Shown here: positions 1-8,786 of the stretch, in pieces
Numbering within the stretch: the first letter of the stretch is position 1
Layout of the letters: each line of letters begins with the position of its first letter
DNA from: Mycobacterium sp. ACS4331
Lineage (GTDB): Bacteria; Actinomycetota; Actinomycetes; Mycobacteriales; Mycobacteriaceae
Length of the DNA: 64,000 bases
Reading direction: 5' to 3'
Assembly (NCBI RefSeq): GCF_001667265.1
Contig: NZ_LZHW01000028.1
Location: 29,879 to 93,878, forward strand
Position numbers and translations under genes: made by a program
Notes under the pieces: model-generated
What the model was told of the DNA's origin: nothing
The model's database searches: none
The model's input: the letters and a program-made list of their open reading frames with translations, nothing else

Positions 1-382
1 GCCCATCGGCCACCCCGGCCTCGACCAGGGTCCACGGGCCGTGACAGATCACGCCGACGGGTTTCCCGGACTGCACGAAGTCGCGTACGAACGACACCGC
101 CGCCTCATCGAGTCGCAGCTTGTCGGCGTTGACCGTCCCACCCGGGACGATCAACCCGTCGAACTCGTCGACCGTCGCGGCACCGACCTCGCGATCGACG
201 GGGAACTGACCGGCCGGCTCCAGATCATGGTCACGCGCGTCGATGCTGCCCGACTCCAGCGACAACAGTTCGACATCGGCTCCCGCGTCGCTGACCGCGG
301 TCCGCGGCTCTTCGAGTTCACGCCTCTCAACCCCGTCGGTCGCCAGGATCGCGATTCTCTTGGTGCGCAGGCTCTCGGACAT
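1..382 (-). CDS. PfpI/DJ-1 family protein, 3' end cut by window edge
   Basis: This is an open frame running off the left edge, with 127 residues visible. The N-terminus (MSESLRTKRIAILATDGVE) and a glycine-rich VPGGTVNADKLR segment near residue 80 fit the PfpI/DJ-1 glutamine-amidotransferase-like fold. VICHGPW carries the expected nucleophile-elbow cysteine at about residue 113. Family members are intracellular proteases, deglycases or glyoxalases; which applies cannot be told here. The ATG at 382 is preceded on the minus strand by a strong AGGAGG site, which fixes the start. It is divergent from the small gene at 472. Confidence 0.85.
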   Translation of the reverse strand, partial: MSESLRTKRIAILATDGVERRELEEPRTAVSDAGADVELLSLESGSIDARDHDLEPAGQFPVDREVGAATVDEFDGLIVPGGTVNADKLRLDEAAVSFVRDFVQSGKPVGVICHGPWTLVEAGVADG

Positions 383-459
383 GGTTGCACCTCCTCGACC
401 CCTCACCTACCCACTCCTGGGCCGTTCACACCTGACGTGTCGTAGTCGCCCCTGATGGG

Positions 460-465
460 TAGCCT
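460..465 (+). promoter_or_regulatory. -10 element of a probable leaderless promoter
   Basis: TAGCCT fits the mycobacterial TANNNT -10 consensus and ends exactly 6 nt before the ATG at 472, with no Shine-Dalgarno sequence between. Mycobacterial -10 hexamers usually end 6-7 nt before the transcription start, so the start codon would be +1. Confidence 0.5.
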
Positions 466-471
466 CGGACC

Positions 472-681
472 ATGAGCACCGACTCGTCGGTCGAGTACGT
501 CGCGCCCCCGGAGATCCGCCGGGGCGATGTCATCGAGGATCCGGTCGGACACCGCTGGGTGACGGTCAACGGGATCCAGCTGAGTTCCGATTCGGCGAGC
601 GGCGCCTTCAGCTTCTACGGCACAGGCCCCGACGACCGGGTCACCTTCAACGGAACCGAATCGGTCAAACGACAGAAGTGA
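472..681 (+). CDS. Small conserved-looking protein of unknown function
   Basis: This 69-residue soluble protein has no membrane segment, signal peptide or cysteine. I do not recognise the family. The middle ([20 protein letters not shown]) reads as beta-strand with polar turns, so a small beta-rich domain is possible. It ends 7 nt before the beta-phosphoglucomutase-like gene and is probably co-transcribed with it and the GH65 gene. The start is supported by the TANNNT box 6 nt upstream, which suggests leaderless translation. Coding status rests on spacing and promoter position rather than on recognised homology. Confidence 0.65.
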   Translation: MSTDSSVEYVAPPEIRRGDVIEDPVGHRWVTVNGIQLSSDSASGAFSFYGTGPDDRVTFNGTESVKRQK

Positions 682-688
682 GGCGCAC

Positions 689-1408
689 GTGTTGGGTCTG
701 CCGGACACCATCCGGGCGTGTCTGTTCGACCTCGACGGTGTGTTGACCGACACGGCGAGCGTGCACCGTCAGGCATGGAAAGCGATGTTCGACGATTTCC
801 TGCGCACCCGCGGCGACCAGCGCCCCTTCGACGACGAGGACTACCGCGCCCACGTCGACGGCCGCACCCGTGAGGACGGCGTGCGCAGCTTCCTGACCAG
901 CCGGGGCATCACGCTGCCGGAGGGCAGCGCCGACGATGGCCCCGACGCGGGAACGGTGTACGGCCTGGCCAACCGCAAGAACCGGCAGTTCCACGAACGC
1001 CTCCGGCACGGCGTCACGGTGTTCCCGGGCACCCGGCCCTACCTTCAGGCCGTCACCGAAGCGGGACTGGGGGTCGCGGTGGTGTCCTCGAGCGCCAACA
1101 CCGCCGAGATCCTCGACATCACCGGCCTCGCGCAGTACGTCGACTGCCGGGTGGACGGTGTGACCATCCGGACCGAGGGTCTGGCCGGCAAGCCGGCCCC
1201 GGACTCGTTTCTGCGCGCCGCAGAACTGCTGCACGTCGCACCGACCGACGCCGCGGTCTTCGAGGACGCGATCTCCGGCGTCCAGGCGGGACGGGCCGGG
1301 AAATTCGGTCTGGTGGTGGGAGTCGACCGAGTCGGCGATCCGGAGTCGTTGCGGCGCAACGGAGCCGATGTCGTCGTCGCCGATCTGGGAGATCTTCTGG
1401 CGGCATGA
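689..1408 (+). CDS. HAD-superfamily hydrolase, beta-phosphoglucomutase type
   Basis: At 239 aa this is normal length for a cap-C1 HAD phosphomutase. Motif I is FDLDGVLTD, with the nucleophile and acid/base aspartates near residues 14 and 16. Motif II is VVSSSAN, the motif III lysine is in GKPAPDSF, and VFEDAISG is motif IV. The family interconverts beta-glucose 1-phosphate and glucose 6-phosphate in the cytoplasm. The GTG start follows the previous stop by 7 nt. Its TGA overlaps the ATG of the GH65 gene, so the two are translationally coupled. The pair matches the M. tuberculosis Rv3400-Rv3401 arrangement as I recall it. Confidence 0.88.
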   Translation: MLGLPDTIRACLFDLDGVLTDTASVHRQAWKAMFDDFLRTRGDQRPFDDEDYRAHVDGRTREDGVRSFLTSRGITLPEGSADDGPDAGTVYGLANRKNRQFHERLRHGVTVFPGTRPYLQAVTEAGLGVAVVSSSANTAEILDITGLAQYVDCRVDGVTIRTEGLAGKPAPDSFLRAAELLHVAPTDAAVFEDAISGVQAGRAGKFGLVVGVDRVGDPESLRRNGADVVVADLGDLLAA

Positions 1409-3768
1409 TGATCTCCGAGGAGTCGTTCCCCATAGAGCCCTGGTGTGTCCGCGAGACCGCGCTGCACCTCAGCGTGCTGGCGCAGACCGAATCAGTGTTC
1501 GCGCTGTCCAACGGGCACATCGGTTTACGCGGAAACCTTGACGAGGGAGAACCGTACGGCCTGCCCGGGACCTACCTGAACTCGTTCTTCGAGGTGCGTC
1601 CGCTGCCCTACGCCGAGGCCGGGTACAGCTATCCCGAGGAGGGACAGTCGATCATCGACGTCACGAACGGCAAGGTGCTGCGCCTGCTGGTGGACGACGA
1701 ACCGTTCGACGTCCGGTACGGCGAACTGCCCGAACACGAACGGACACTGGATCTTCGGGCGGGCGTGCTCCGGCGGCGGGCACGGTGGTGCTCCCCGGCG
1801 GGCAAACAGGTCGAGGTGCGGTCCACGCGCCTGGTGTCGCTCACGCAGCGCAGCATCGCGGCCATCGAGTACACCGTGACGGCGGTGGACCAGTTCACCC
1901 GTGTCACAGTCCAATCCGAACTGGTGGCCAACGAGGACCAGCCGGAGCCCTCGGCCGACCCGCGGGTGGCGGCGGTGCTGCGCGCGCCGCTTGAGGCGGT
2001 CGCCCACGAGGGCGGAGATCAGGACGCCATGCTGGTTCACCGCACGCGGGCCAGTGGCCTGACGATGGCCGCGGCCATGGACCACATCGTCGAGGTGCCG
2101 GGCCGGGTCGAGGTGTCCACCATGACCAGCGCCGACCTGGCCCCCACGACGGTGATCTGCGGCCTGCGGCCAGGGCAGACGCTGCGCATCGTCAAGTTCC
2201 TGTCCTACGGCTGGTCCAGCCTGCGCTCTCGCCCCGCGTTGCGCGATCAGGTCGCCGGGGCATTGACGGGTGCGCGGTACACGGGGTGGGAGGGCCTGCT
2301 CGACGCGCAGCGCGCCTACCTCGACGACTTCTGGGACAGCGCCGACGTCGAAGTCGAAGGTGACCCGCACTGCCAGCAGGCGGTGCGGTTCGGGCTGTTC
2401 CACGTGCTGCAGGCCAGCGCCCGCGCCGAGCGTCGCGCCATTCCCGGCAAGGGACTCACCGGCACCGGCTACGACGGGCACGCGTTCTGGGACACCGAGG
2501 GCTACGTGCTTCCGGTCCTCACCTACACCGCCCCCCGCGCCGCCGCGGATTCCCTCCGTTGGCGCGCTTCGACTCTGGATCTGGCCCGGGACCGAGCCGC
2601 CGAACTCACCCTGGAGGGTGCGACGTTCCCGTGGCGGACCATCCGGGGACAGGAGTGCTCCGCGTACTGGCCTGCCGGTACGGCGGCCTGGCACGTGAAC
2701 GCCGACATCGCCCTGGCGTTCGAGCGCTACCGGATCGTCACCGGCGATCAGTCGCTGGAGGCCGAGTGCGGCGTCGACGTGCTCGTCGAGACCGCCCGTC
2801 TGTGGCATTCGCTGGGCCACCACGACCGGCACGGCAGGTGGCACATCGACGGCGTCACCGGCCCCGATGAGTACACCGCCGTCGTGAACGACAACGTGTT
2901 CACCAACCTGATGGCCGCGCACAACCTTCGGGCCGCCGCGGCGGCCTGCAACCGCCATCCCGAGATCGCACAACGCCTTTCGGTGACTCTCGAGGAGACC
3001 GCGGCGTGGTGCGATGCCGCGGACGCGGTGCACATCCCCTACGACGAGGAACTGAGGGTGCATCAGCAGTGCGAGGGGTTCACCCGGATGCGCGAATGGG
3101 ACTTCACGGCCGACACGGCCTATCCGCTGCTGCTGCATCAACCCTATGTCCGGCTGTACTCGTCGCAGGTGCTCAAACAGGCCGACCTGGTGCTGGCGAT
3201 GCACTGGCTCGGGCATCACTTCACCGATGAGCAGAAGGCGCGCAACGTCGACTATTACGAGCGACGAACCACGCGCGACTCCTCGCTGTCTGCGTGCACC
3301 CAAGCCGTGCTGTGCGCCGAGGTGGGACATCTCGAGCTCGCGCACGACTACACCGCCGAGGCCGCCATGATCGATCTTCGCGATCTGCACCACAACACCC
3401 GGGATGGCCTGCACATGGCGTCACTGGCCGGTGCGTGGACCGCGCTGGTCGGTGGGTTCGGCGGACTCCGCGACGACGCGGAGATTCTGACGCTGAACCC
3501 TCAGCTGCCCTCGGGGATCTCCCGGTTGACGTTCCGCCTGCGCTGGCGCAGCTTCCGCGTCACCGCCGACGTCTGCCATGAGACCGCGACCTACACGCTG
3601 CGTGACGGTCCGCACGGTCGGCTGGCCATCCGGCATTCCGGCGAGGACGTCGAATTGACGACCGACGCCCCCGTCACACTGCCGGTCCGCCGCAGAACTC
3701 CACTGCTTCCGACGCCGGAACAACCACCGGGACGCGCTCCCGCGCACCGGCACGGCGAGCGCAACTGA
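1405..3768 (+). CDS. Glycoside hydrolase family 65 protein (maltose/trehalose/kojibiose phosphorylase-like)
   Basis: This 787-aa protein has GH65 architecture: an N-terminal beta-sandwich, a linker, an (alpha/alpha)6 barrel and a C-terminal beta domain. The barrel carries GVTGPDEY, whose glutamate at about residue 489 matches the general acid of GH65 phosphorylases (Glu487 in Lactobacillus brevis maltose phosphorylase). The family phosphorolyses alpha-linked disaccharides to beta-glucose 1-phosphate and glucose. The coupled HAD phosphoglucomutase would pass the product to glycolysis. No signal peptide is seen, so it is cytosolic. Substrate choice (maltose, trehalose, kojibiose) cannot be fixed from sequence, and hydrolase activity is possible. 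Confidence 0.88.
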   Translation: MMISEESFPIEPWCVRETALHLSVLAQTESVFALSNGHIGLRGNLDEGEPYGLPGTYLNSFFEVRPLPYAEAGYSYPEEGQSIIDVTNGKVLRLLVDDEPFDVRYGELPEHERTLDLRAGVLRRRARWCSPAGKQVEVRSTRLVSLTQRSIAAIEYTVTAVDQFTRVTVQSELVANEDQPEPSADPRVAAVLRAPLEAVAHEGGDQDAMLVHRTRASGLTMAAAMDHIVEVPGRVEVSTMTSADLAPTTVICGLRPGQTLRIVKFLSYGWSSLRSRPALRDQVAGALTGARYTGWEGLLDAQRAYLDDFWDSADVEVEGDPHCQQAVRFGLFHVLQASARAERRAIPGKGLTGTGYDGHAFWDTEGYVLPVLTYTAPRAAADSLRWRASTLDLARDRAAELTLEGATFPWRTIRGQECSAYWPAGTAAWHVNADIALAFERYRIVTGDQSLEAECGVDVLVETARLWHSLGHHDRHGRWHIDGVTGPDEYTAVVNDNVFTNLMAAHNLRAAAAACNRHPEIAQRLSVTLEETAAWCDAADAVHIPYDEELRVHQQCEGFTRMREWDFTADTAYPLLLHQPYVRLYSSQVLKQADLVLAMHWLGHHFTDEQKARNVDYYERRTTRDSSLSACTQAVLCAEVGHLELAHDYTAEAAMIDLRDLHHNTRDGLHMASLAGAWTALVGGFGGLRDDAEILTLNPQLPSGISRLTFRLRWRSFRVTADVCHETATYTLRDGPHGRLAIRHSGEDVELTTDAPVTLPVRRRTPLLPTPEQPPGRAPAHRHGERN

Positions 3769-3771
3769 CCG

Positions 3772-3918
3772 TCAGTCGGGTGGTTCCTGCCCGCCCTGTG
3801 GAGTGGTCTCGCCGTCGACCGCACCGTCCTCGCCCTGGGTCGCCGAGGTGTCGGCGGCGGTGCGGTCCTTGTCCTCGTGGTCGTCCTCGTCGAGATAGAT
3901 TCCGCGTCCGCGCGGCAT
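3772..3918 (-). CDS. Small acidic protein, unknown function
   Basis: This 48-residue protein, MPRGRGIYLDEDDHEDKD at its start, is rich in Asp, Glu, Gly and Gln, and predicted disordered. The ATG at 3918 is preceded by an AAAGGGGATA ribosome site. An in-frame ATG at 3963 would add 15 residues but has no such site. It converges on the GH65 gene with 3 nt between stops. I cannot assign a function. It resembles in style the acidic 54-aa protein at 4827. Confidence 0.55.
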   Translation of the reverse strand: MPRGRGIYLDEDDHEDKDRTAADTSATQGEDGAVDGETTPQGGQEPPD

Positions 3919-4086
3919 GGTATCCCCTTTCGTCGCGACAACGGTTACCCAGCAGCCGGTCATGGCTCACGCGGATAGCGATTCCGCCCGGCCCAAACGA
4001 CGGTTTTGCACGGGCCCGCCGGGGGAATCCCTGCCCAGACGGCAGGCCGAACATCGGAGCGCATCCTGGACACGAACTCGACGACC

Positions 4087-4785
4087 ATGCATCGCCAGAA
4101 TCGGATGGACGCTCCGGCGGTGCTGTTCGACGTCGACGGCACCCTGGTGGACTCCAACTACGTCCACGTGCACGCGTGGGTGCGCGCCTTCGCCGCAGAG
4201 GACGTGCCGGTCGAGGCCTGGCGCATTCATCGCAGCATCGGCATGGACGGCGACACCCTGCTGCAGACCCTCGCCGGTGACGAGTCGGATGAGGTCCGTC
4301 GCCGACTCAAGGAGCGGCACAGCCTCTTTCACCGCGAGGCCAGCGGCCTGCTGCGGCCGCTGCCGGGTGCACGTGAGCTGCTCCACCACCTCGCCCACGA
4401 TGGCGCACAGGTGGTGCTCGCGACGTCTGCACCCGAGGACGAACTCGCCATTCTGCGCGACGTGTTGGACTGCGATGACGTGGTCACCGCCGTGACGTCA
4501 TCGGCCGACGTGGACACGGCCAAACCCGAGCCCGACATCATCGCGGTGGCCTTGGACCGGGTCGGTGCGACAGCTGATCGCGCGGTGTTCATCGGCGACG
4601 CGGTGTGGGACATGCAGGCCTGTGTGCGTGCGGGACTGCGCTGCATCGGCGTCCGCAGCGGTGGTGTCGGCGACGAACTTCTCGAGGCCGGCGCCGAGTC
4701 GGTGTTCGACAATGCGCAGGACCTGCTCGACCACCTGGCCAGCACACCGATCTCCACCCTGACCGGCTCAACGCAGCGGGTTTGA
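4087..4785 (+). CDS. HAD-superfamily phosphatase, phosphoglycolate phosphatase-like
   Basis: About 232 aa with all four HAD motifs: VLFDVDGTLVDS near the N-terminus, VLATSAP (motif II), the lysine in AKPEPDI (motif III) and FIGDAVWDM (motif IV). A four-helix cap lies between motifs I and II. It should be a soluble Mg-dependent phosphatase or phosphomutase acting on a small phosphorylated metabolite; substrate unknown. Starts at 4006 (TTG), 4087 (ATG) and 4105 (ATG) are all possible. None has a good ribosome site, and 4087 is chosen because homology begins just after it. It may act with the upstream sugar phosphorylase cassette, but that is inference. Confidence 0.82.
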   Translation: MHRQNRMDAPAVLFDVDGTLVDSNYVHVHAWVRAFAAEDVPVEAWRIHRSIGMDGDTLLQTLAGDESDEVRRRLKERHSLFHREASGLLRPLPGARELLHHLAHDGAQVVLATSAPEDELAILRDVLDCDDVVTAVTSSADVDTAKPEPDIIAVALDRVGATADRAVFIGDAVWDMQACVRAGLRCIGVRSGGVGDELLEAGAESVFDNAQDLLDHLASTPISTLTGSTQRV

Positions 4786-4826
4786 CCTCGGCGGCCACGT
4801 GGTACGCGGCAGCAAGGAGGTGCAGG

Positions 4827-4991
4827 ATGTCGGGTCCCCGAAATGAGAAGGCCGAAGAGGATGTGGAAACCGATCCGCATGTCGCGGGGTCGCGCGACAG
4901 CGGCGATGACGACACCTACGTCGGCCGGAGGTCGTCAGACGAGGACTTCGACGCCGGCGAGACCGGCGCTGAGAGGCGCGCGGAGAGCTGA
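4827..4991 (+). CDS. Small acidic hydrophilic protein, unknown function
   Basis: This 54-residue protein is very rich in Asp, Glu, Arg and Ser, with no hydrophobic segment, and is probably disordered. Its ATG is preceded by a near-ideal AAGGAGGTGCAGG ribosome site, the best in this part of the window, which argues for real translation. It sits between a HAD phosphatase and a small membrane protein on the same strand. No family is recognised. Confidence 0.6.
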   Translation: MSGPRNEKAEEDVETDPHVAGSRDSGDDDTYVGRRSSDEDFDAGETGAERRAES

Positions 4992-5033
4992 GCGGGAGTC
5001 TGTTGTGCCACACCGACAGGAGCGGGCGATCAC

Positions 5034-5375
5034 GTGACTGAACAGACCGGCACGGCGACCGAACGTCCCAGACGTGCCAACGCGGTGCTCAATTGGGCGC
5101 TGGCGCTGACGACGATCCTGGGCGCGGCCGCGGTGGAGATCTTCGCCTATGTACAGGTTCTCGGCACAGCAGGGTGCAGTGACCGCGCCTGCCCGCGGCT
5201 CGGTCCGGGCGAAATCGGTTACACCGTCATCGTTTACGGCGCGCCGATCGTCGCGGTGTTGGCCATCGTGCTGTCGTTCGCCACCGCGCGACACCCCAAG
5301 GCCATCCTGGTCCCCGTGATCGCCTGGGCCCTTCTGCTCGCGGCGTTCCTGGTGCTCGTCGTCAGCTTTCCCTGA
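5034..5375 (+). CDS. Small membrane protein with three predicted transmembrane helices
   Basis: This 113-aa protein has hydrophobic stretches at about residues 20-44, 62-83 and 91-112 and a short charged N-terminus. The loop between helices 1 and 2 holds two cysteines (CSDRACPRLG), possibly disulfide-linked on the outer face. It starts with GTG, with GACAGGAGCGGG upstream as a plausible ribosome site. It follows the acidic protein by 42 nt and may share its transcript. I do not recognise the family, and transport or signalling cannot be claimed. Confidence 0.72.
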   Translation: MTEQTGTATERPRRANAVLNWALALTTILGAAAVEIFAYVQVLGTAGCSDRACPRLGPGEIGYTVIVYGAPIVAVLAIVLSFATARHPKAILVPVIAWALLLAAFLVLVVSFP

Positions 5376-5459
5376 GCCTTTTCCTGGGTCCGCCCAGACA
5401 GTGATCGAATCGTTATCCTGCCTGGTCACGGGCCTGCCCCAGCACCCCGGACAGGTGTT

Positions 5460-5500
5460 GGTTACCCGCCAGTAACCAAACGTACAGGCCGCTCGGTTAC
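5460..5500. promoter_or_regulatory. Triple GGTTAC/GTAACC element, candidate operator
   Basis: GGTTAC at 5460-5465 and GTAACC at 5472-5477 form a perfect 6-bp inverted repeat with a 6-nt spacer. A third GGTTAC is at 5495-5500, just upstream of the alpha/beta hydrolase start. The last copy overlaps TACCGT, a possible -10 box 8 nt before the ATG, so a bound protein could block the promoter. Confidence 0.35.
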
Positions 5501-5511
5501 CGTCGGTGGGC

Positions 5512-6399
5512 ATGAATGATCTCGGTTTCAGTCCTGCTTTCGTGGACCTGCACGGTTCGCGCGTCGCGTACCGGGACTCCGGTGCAGGCAGCGGCCCCGA
5601 AACGCTGCTCCTGCTGCACGGCATGGCCGGAGGTTCAGACGACTGGCTGGGAGTGCTTCCCACCCTCGCTCGCGATGCCCGCGTCATCGCCCCCGATCTG
5701 CTCGGACACGGCCTGTCGGACAAACCGCGCGGCGACTGCTCCCTGAGCACGCTCGCGGTGTGGGTCCGGGACCTCCTCGACGCGCTCAACGTCCCGCGCG
5801 TGACCGTGGTCGGTCATTCGTTGGCCGGTGGCATCGCCATGCAGTTCGCCCACCAGCACCGTGACCGCTGTGATCGCGTGGTCCTGATCGGCAGCGGTGG
5901 CCTGGGCCAGGATCTCGGCTGGATGCTGCGGGTGCTGTCGGCACCGGGCGCCGAACACCTGATCCCGGCCGTCACTCCCAAACCGGTCGTGACGGCGGGC
6001 AATGCCGTGCGGGACTGGCTGACCGCCGCCGGGGTCCGCGCGCCGCGTGCCGCCGAGATGTGGAGCACCTACAGCGCGATCGCCGATCCCGACACCCGGT
6101 ACTCGCTCATGCGCACGCTGCGGTCGGTGCTCGACGTCCGCGATCAACCGGTCACGGCCCTGACTCGGCTCAGCGAGTCCGCCCCGATGCCGGTGCTGCT
6201 GGTGTGGGGAGAGGAGGACGGGGTGATCCCCGTGGCGCACGGCCGCGACGCGCATCTGGCACTGCCCGGAAGCCGCCTCGAGGTCATGCCCGGCATCGGC
6301 CACCATCCGCACATCGAGGCCCCGCAACGCGTCGCCGACATCCTGCGGGACTTCCTCGCCTCGACCGAGCGGCGATCGATCACGCTGACCCGCTGCTAG
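5512..6399 (+). CDS. Alpha/beta-fold hydrolase
   Basis: This 295-aa protein has HGMAGGSDDW (oxyanion-hole region) near residue 40, GHSLAGG as the nucleophile elbow near residue 103, an acid in WGEEDGVIP and a catalytic histidine in GIGHHPHIEAP. Epoxide hydrolases, haloperoxidases, lipases and carbon-carbon bond hydrolases share this fold, so the substrate is open. No signal peptide, so probably cytosolic. ATG 5512 is preferred over GTG 5506 because a TACCGT box lies 8 nt before it. The upstream GGTTAC repeats suggest local control. Confidence 0.85.
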   Translation: MNDLGFSPAFVDLHGSRVAYRDSGAGSGPETLLLLHGMAGGSDDWLGVLPTLARDARVIAPDLLGHGLSDKPRGDCSLSTLAVWVRDLLDALNVPRVTVVGHSLAGGIAMQFAHQHRDRCDRVVLIGSGGLGQDLGWMLRVLSAPGAEHLIPAVTPKPVVTAGNAVRDWLTAAGVRAPRAAEMWSTYSAIADPDTRYSLMRTLRSVLDVRDQPVTALTRLSESAPMPVLLVWGEEDGVIPVAHGRDAHLALPGSRLEVMPGIGHHPHIEAPQRVADILRDFLASTERRSITLTRC

Positions 6400-6415
6400 C
6401 CCATGAGGCGGCGGG

Positions 6416-6562
6416 TCAGAACGCGATGAACAGGATCTCGTCGCGCGAGTATTCGTGCCCGGGATGGTTCTCGGAGAGGTGCTTCTGAGTCTTCTCGACC
6501 AGGTCGTCTTCGTCGGTTCCGACGATCGATTCGCCGCAGGGGCAGTTCAGGTGAGTCTTCAT
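6416..6562 (-). CDS. DUF1059 family small protein
   Basis: This 48-aa protein begins MKTHLNCPCGESIVGTDED and ends HEYSRDEILFIAF, which I recognise as DUF1059. The CPCG knuckle plus the conserved HLSENHPGHE histidines suggest a small metal-binding site, though the function of the family is not established. It is convergent with the alpha/beta hydrolase (stops 16 nt apart) and divergent from the acyl-CoA dehydrogenase at 6611. Confidence 0.82.
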   Translation of the reverse strand: MKTHLNCPCGESIVGTDEDDLVEKTQKHLSENHPGHEYSRDEILFIAF

Positions 6563-6610
6563 GCCTAAGTGTCTACCTGACCGCTGTCGTGTGCGGTAGA
6601 CACGGTACCC

Positions 6611-7906
6611 ATGTGGGACTTCGAAACCGACCCGGACTATCAGGCCAAGCTTGACTGGGTCGACGAGTTCATGCGGCGCGATGTCGAACCCCTGGACCTG
6701 CTTCCACTCGATCCGTACGACAAACAGAACCCACGCGTCATGACACTGCTGCGCCCCCTGCAGCAGCGGGTCCGGGACCAGGGCCTGTGGGCCGCGCATT
6801 TGAAACCTGAACTCGGCGGGCAGGGCTACGGCCAGGTCAAGCTGGCCCTGCTCAACGAGATCATCGGGCGATCCCGGTGGGCTCCGACGGTCTTCGGCAG
6901 TCAGGCCCCCGACTCCGGCAACGCCGAGATCCTGGCGCTGTTCGGCACCGACGAGCAGAAGCAGCGCTACCTGGCACCCCTGCTGGCCGGCGACATCAGT
7001 TCGTGTTACTCGATGACGGAACCGCAGGGCGGATCCGACCCCGGCCTGTTCGTCACGAGGGCCGAGCGGGACGGGGACTCGTGGGTGATCAACGGCGAGA
7101 AGTGGTTCTCATCGAACGCGCGGCACGCCAGCTTCTTCATCGTGATGGCCGTGACCAACCCCGAAGCCCGCACCCGCGACAAGATGTCACTGTTCATCGT
7201 CCCGGCGCAGACCCCTGGCATCGAGATCGTCCGCAATGTCGCGGTGGGGTCTGAAAGCACCGAACACGGCACACACGGCTACGTGCGCTACACCGATGTC
7301 CGGGTGCCGCTCGACCATGTGCTGGGCGGCGAGGGGCAGGCGTTCGCCATCGCGCAGACCAGGCTCGGCGGCGGCCGTATCCATCACGCGATGCGCACCA
7401 TCGCGATGGCCCGGCGAGCGTTCGACATGATGTGCGAACGCGCGGTGTCGCGACAGACACGACAGGGTCCGCTGTCGAATTTTCAACTGACACAGGACAA
7501 GATCGCCGACAGTTGGCTGCAGATCGAGCAGTTTCGGCTGCTGGTGCTGCGCACCGCGTGGTTGATCGACAAACACCACGACTATCAGATGGTGCGCCGC
7601 GACATCGCGGCCGTGAAGGTCGCGATGCCCCAGGTGCTCCACGACGTCGTGCAGCGGGCGATGCACCTGCACGGTGCGTTGGGCGTGTCCAACGAGATGC
7701 CGTTCGTGCGAATGATGGTGGCCGCGGAGTCGTTGGCGATCGCCGACGGCCCCACCGAGGTGCACAAGCTCACCCTCGCGCGTCGCACGCTGCGCGAGTA
7801 CGAGCCCGTCGACACGATGTTCCCGTCCGCGCACATCCCCACGCTGCGCGAGGAGGCGCGGGCCCGACTCGCCGAACTCCTCGAACTCGACGTCGCCGAA
7901 CTCTGA
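6611..7906 (+). CDS. Acyl-CoA dehydrogenase family protein (ACAD10/11-like)
   Basis: This 431-aa flavoprotein has the signature YSMTEPQGGSDPG (FAD and substrate binding) near residue 135. The C-terminal region has LHGALGVSNEMPF and IADGPTEVHKLTLAR, typical of the long ACAD10/11-like branch, which acts on hydroxylated or branched acyl-CoAs. It would introduce a trans-2 double bond in an acyl-CoA in the cytoplasm, passing electrons to electron-transfer flavoprotein. Nearby MaoC hydratase, thioesterase and CoA-transferase genes suggest a local acyl-CoA pathway. Exact substrate unknown. Confidence 0.9.
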   Translation: MWDFETDPDYQAKLDWVDEFMRRDVEPLDLLPLDPYDKQNPRVMTLLRPLQQRVRDQGLWAAHLKPELGGQGYGQVKLALLNEIIGRSRWAPTVFGSQAPDSGNAEILALFGTDEQKQRYLAPLLAGDISSCYSMTEPQGGSDPGLFVTRAERDGDSWVINGEKWFSSNARHASFFIVMAVTNPEARTRDKMSLFIVPAQTPGIEIVRNVAVGSESTEHGTHGYVRYTDVRVPLDHVLGGEGQAFAIAQTRLGGGRIHHAMRTIAMARRAFDMMCERAVSRQTRQGPLSNFQLTQDKIADSWLQIEQFRLLVLRTAWLIDKHHDYQMVRRDIAAVKVAMPQVLHDVVQRAMHLHGALGVSNEMPFVRMMVAAESLAIADGPTEVHKLTLARRTLREYEPVDTMFPSAHIPTLREEARARLAELLELDVAEL

Positions 7907-7954
7907 CGCCCCGCTTCGCAGCCGGCCCGAACCTGTGACACGCTGGCCAATGAC

Positions 7955-8701
7955 ATGAATTGGCTGCTGTTGTTCGTCGCGGGCGTCGCCGGCGGACTGA
8001 CCGGCAGCATCGCGGGCCTCGCCTCGGTGGCCACCTACCCCGCTCTGCTCGCCGTGGGCCTGCCGCCCGTGACGGCCAACGTGACCAACACCGTGGCCCT
8101 GGTGTTCAACGGGGTCGGCTCAATTCTGGGCTCGCGGCCCGAGTTGAAGGGGCAGGGCCGCTTCCTGCTGCGCATCGCACCGCTGACTCTGCTCGGCGGT
8201 GCGGCGGGCGCGCTTCTGCTGTTGTCCACTCCCGCAGAGGGGTTCGAGAAGATCGTGCCCATCCTGTTGGGCGGTGCGGCGCTCGCGATCCTCCTGCCCC
8301 ACCGGCCGCCGGCCACCGACGACATGGGCCGGCGCAGCCGGCTGGCCCTGATCCTCGAGGGCGCGGCGGTCTTCGCGATCGCCGTGTACGGCGGCTATTT
8401 CGGCGCCGCGGCCGGTGTGCTCCTGCTGGCCCTGTTCCTGCGGATGGGGCATGCCACGCTCGCCCACGCCAACGCGTCGAAGAATGTCCTGCTGGGCCTG
8501 TCGAACGGCGTCGCCGCGCTGATCTTCGCGGTGGTCGCGCCGGTCCAGTGGGGCGCCGTGGCAGCGCTGGGGGCGGGCTGCCTGCTGGGGTCGCGACTGG
8601 GCCCCGTCGTGGTGCGCCATGCACCGGCGACGCCGATGCGACTGCTGATCGGGGCGGCCGGCGTGGCACTGGCAATCTCGCTGGGCCTGGAGGCCTACTG
8701 A
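7955..8701 (+). CDS. TSUP family permease (TauE/SafE-like)
   Basis: This 248-aa polytopic membrane protein has about eight hydrophobic segments. The repeated N-terminal GGLTGSIAGLAS and central GGYFGAAAGVLLL glycine-rich helices mark the two halves of the TSUP fold. Family members export or import sulfite, sulfoacetate or related organosulfur anions; the cargo here is unknown. The ATG has no clear ribosome site. The gene is convergent with the MaoC-like gene, and the 85-bp gap between stops holds a long inverted repeat. Confidence 0.85.
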   Translation: MNWLLLFVAGVAGGLTGSIAGLASVATYPALLAVGLPPVTANVTNTVALVFNGVGSILGSRPELKGQGRFLLRIAPLTLLGGAAGALLLLSTPAEGFEKIVPILLGGAALAILLPHRPPATDDMGRRSRLALILEGAAVFAIAVYGGYFGAAAGVLLLALFLRMGHATLAHANASKNVLLGLSNGVAALIFAVVAPVQWGAVAALGAGCLLGSRLGPVVVRHAPATPMRLLIGAAGVALAISLGLEAY

Positions 8702-8711
8702 CGCCCACCGA

Positions 8712-8774
8712 CGCCGAGAAGAGCCTGCTGTACACAAACCACCAGGTCGGCGGTGCATCAGGCTCTTCTCGGCG
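8712..8774. repeat. Dispersed inverted repeat, copy 1
   Basis: CGCCGAGAAGAGCCTG at 8712-8727 and its exact reverse complement at 8759-8774 form a perfect 16-bp inverted repeat around a 31-nt centre. It fills the gap between two convergent genes. No T-run follows either arm and the loop is long, so it is not a classical terminator. The right arm is repeated exactly at 13416-13431. Confidence 0.8.
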
Positions 8775-8786
8775 ACAAATCCAGAG

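Noticed and set aside
1525..3414. 629-aa antisense open frame opposite the GH65 gene
   Set aside because: The plus-strand protein has all GH65 motifs. The antisense frame is a GC-bias shadow with no recognisable domain.
8712..8774. Inverted repeat as a rho-independent terminator
   Set aside because: The loop is 31 nt and no T-run follows either arm; a second copy elsewhere points to a dispersed element instead.
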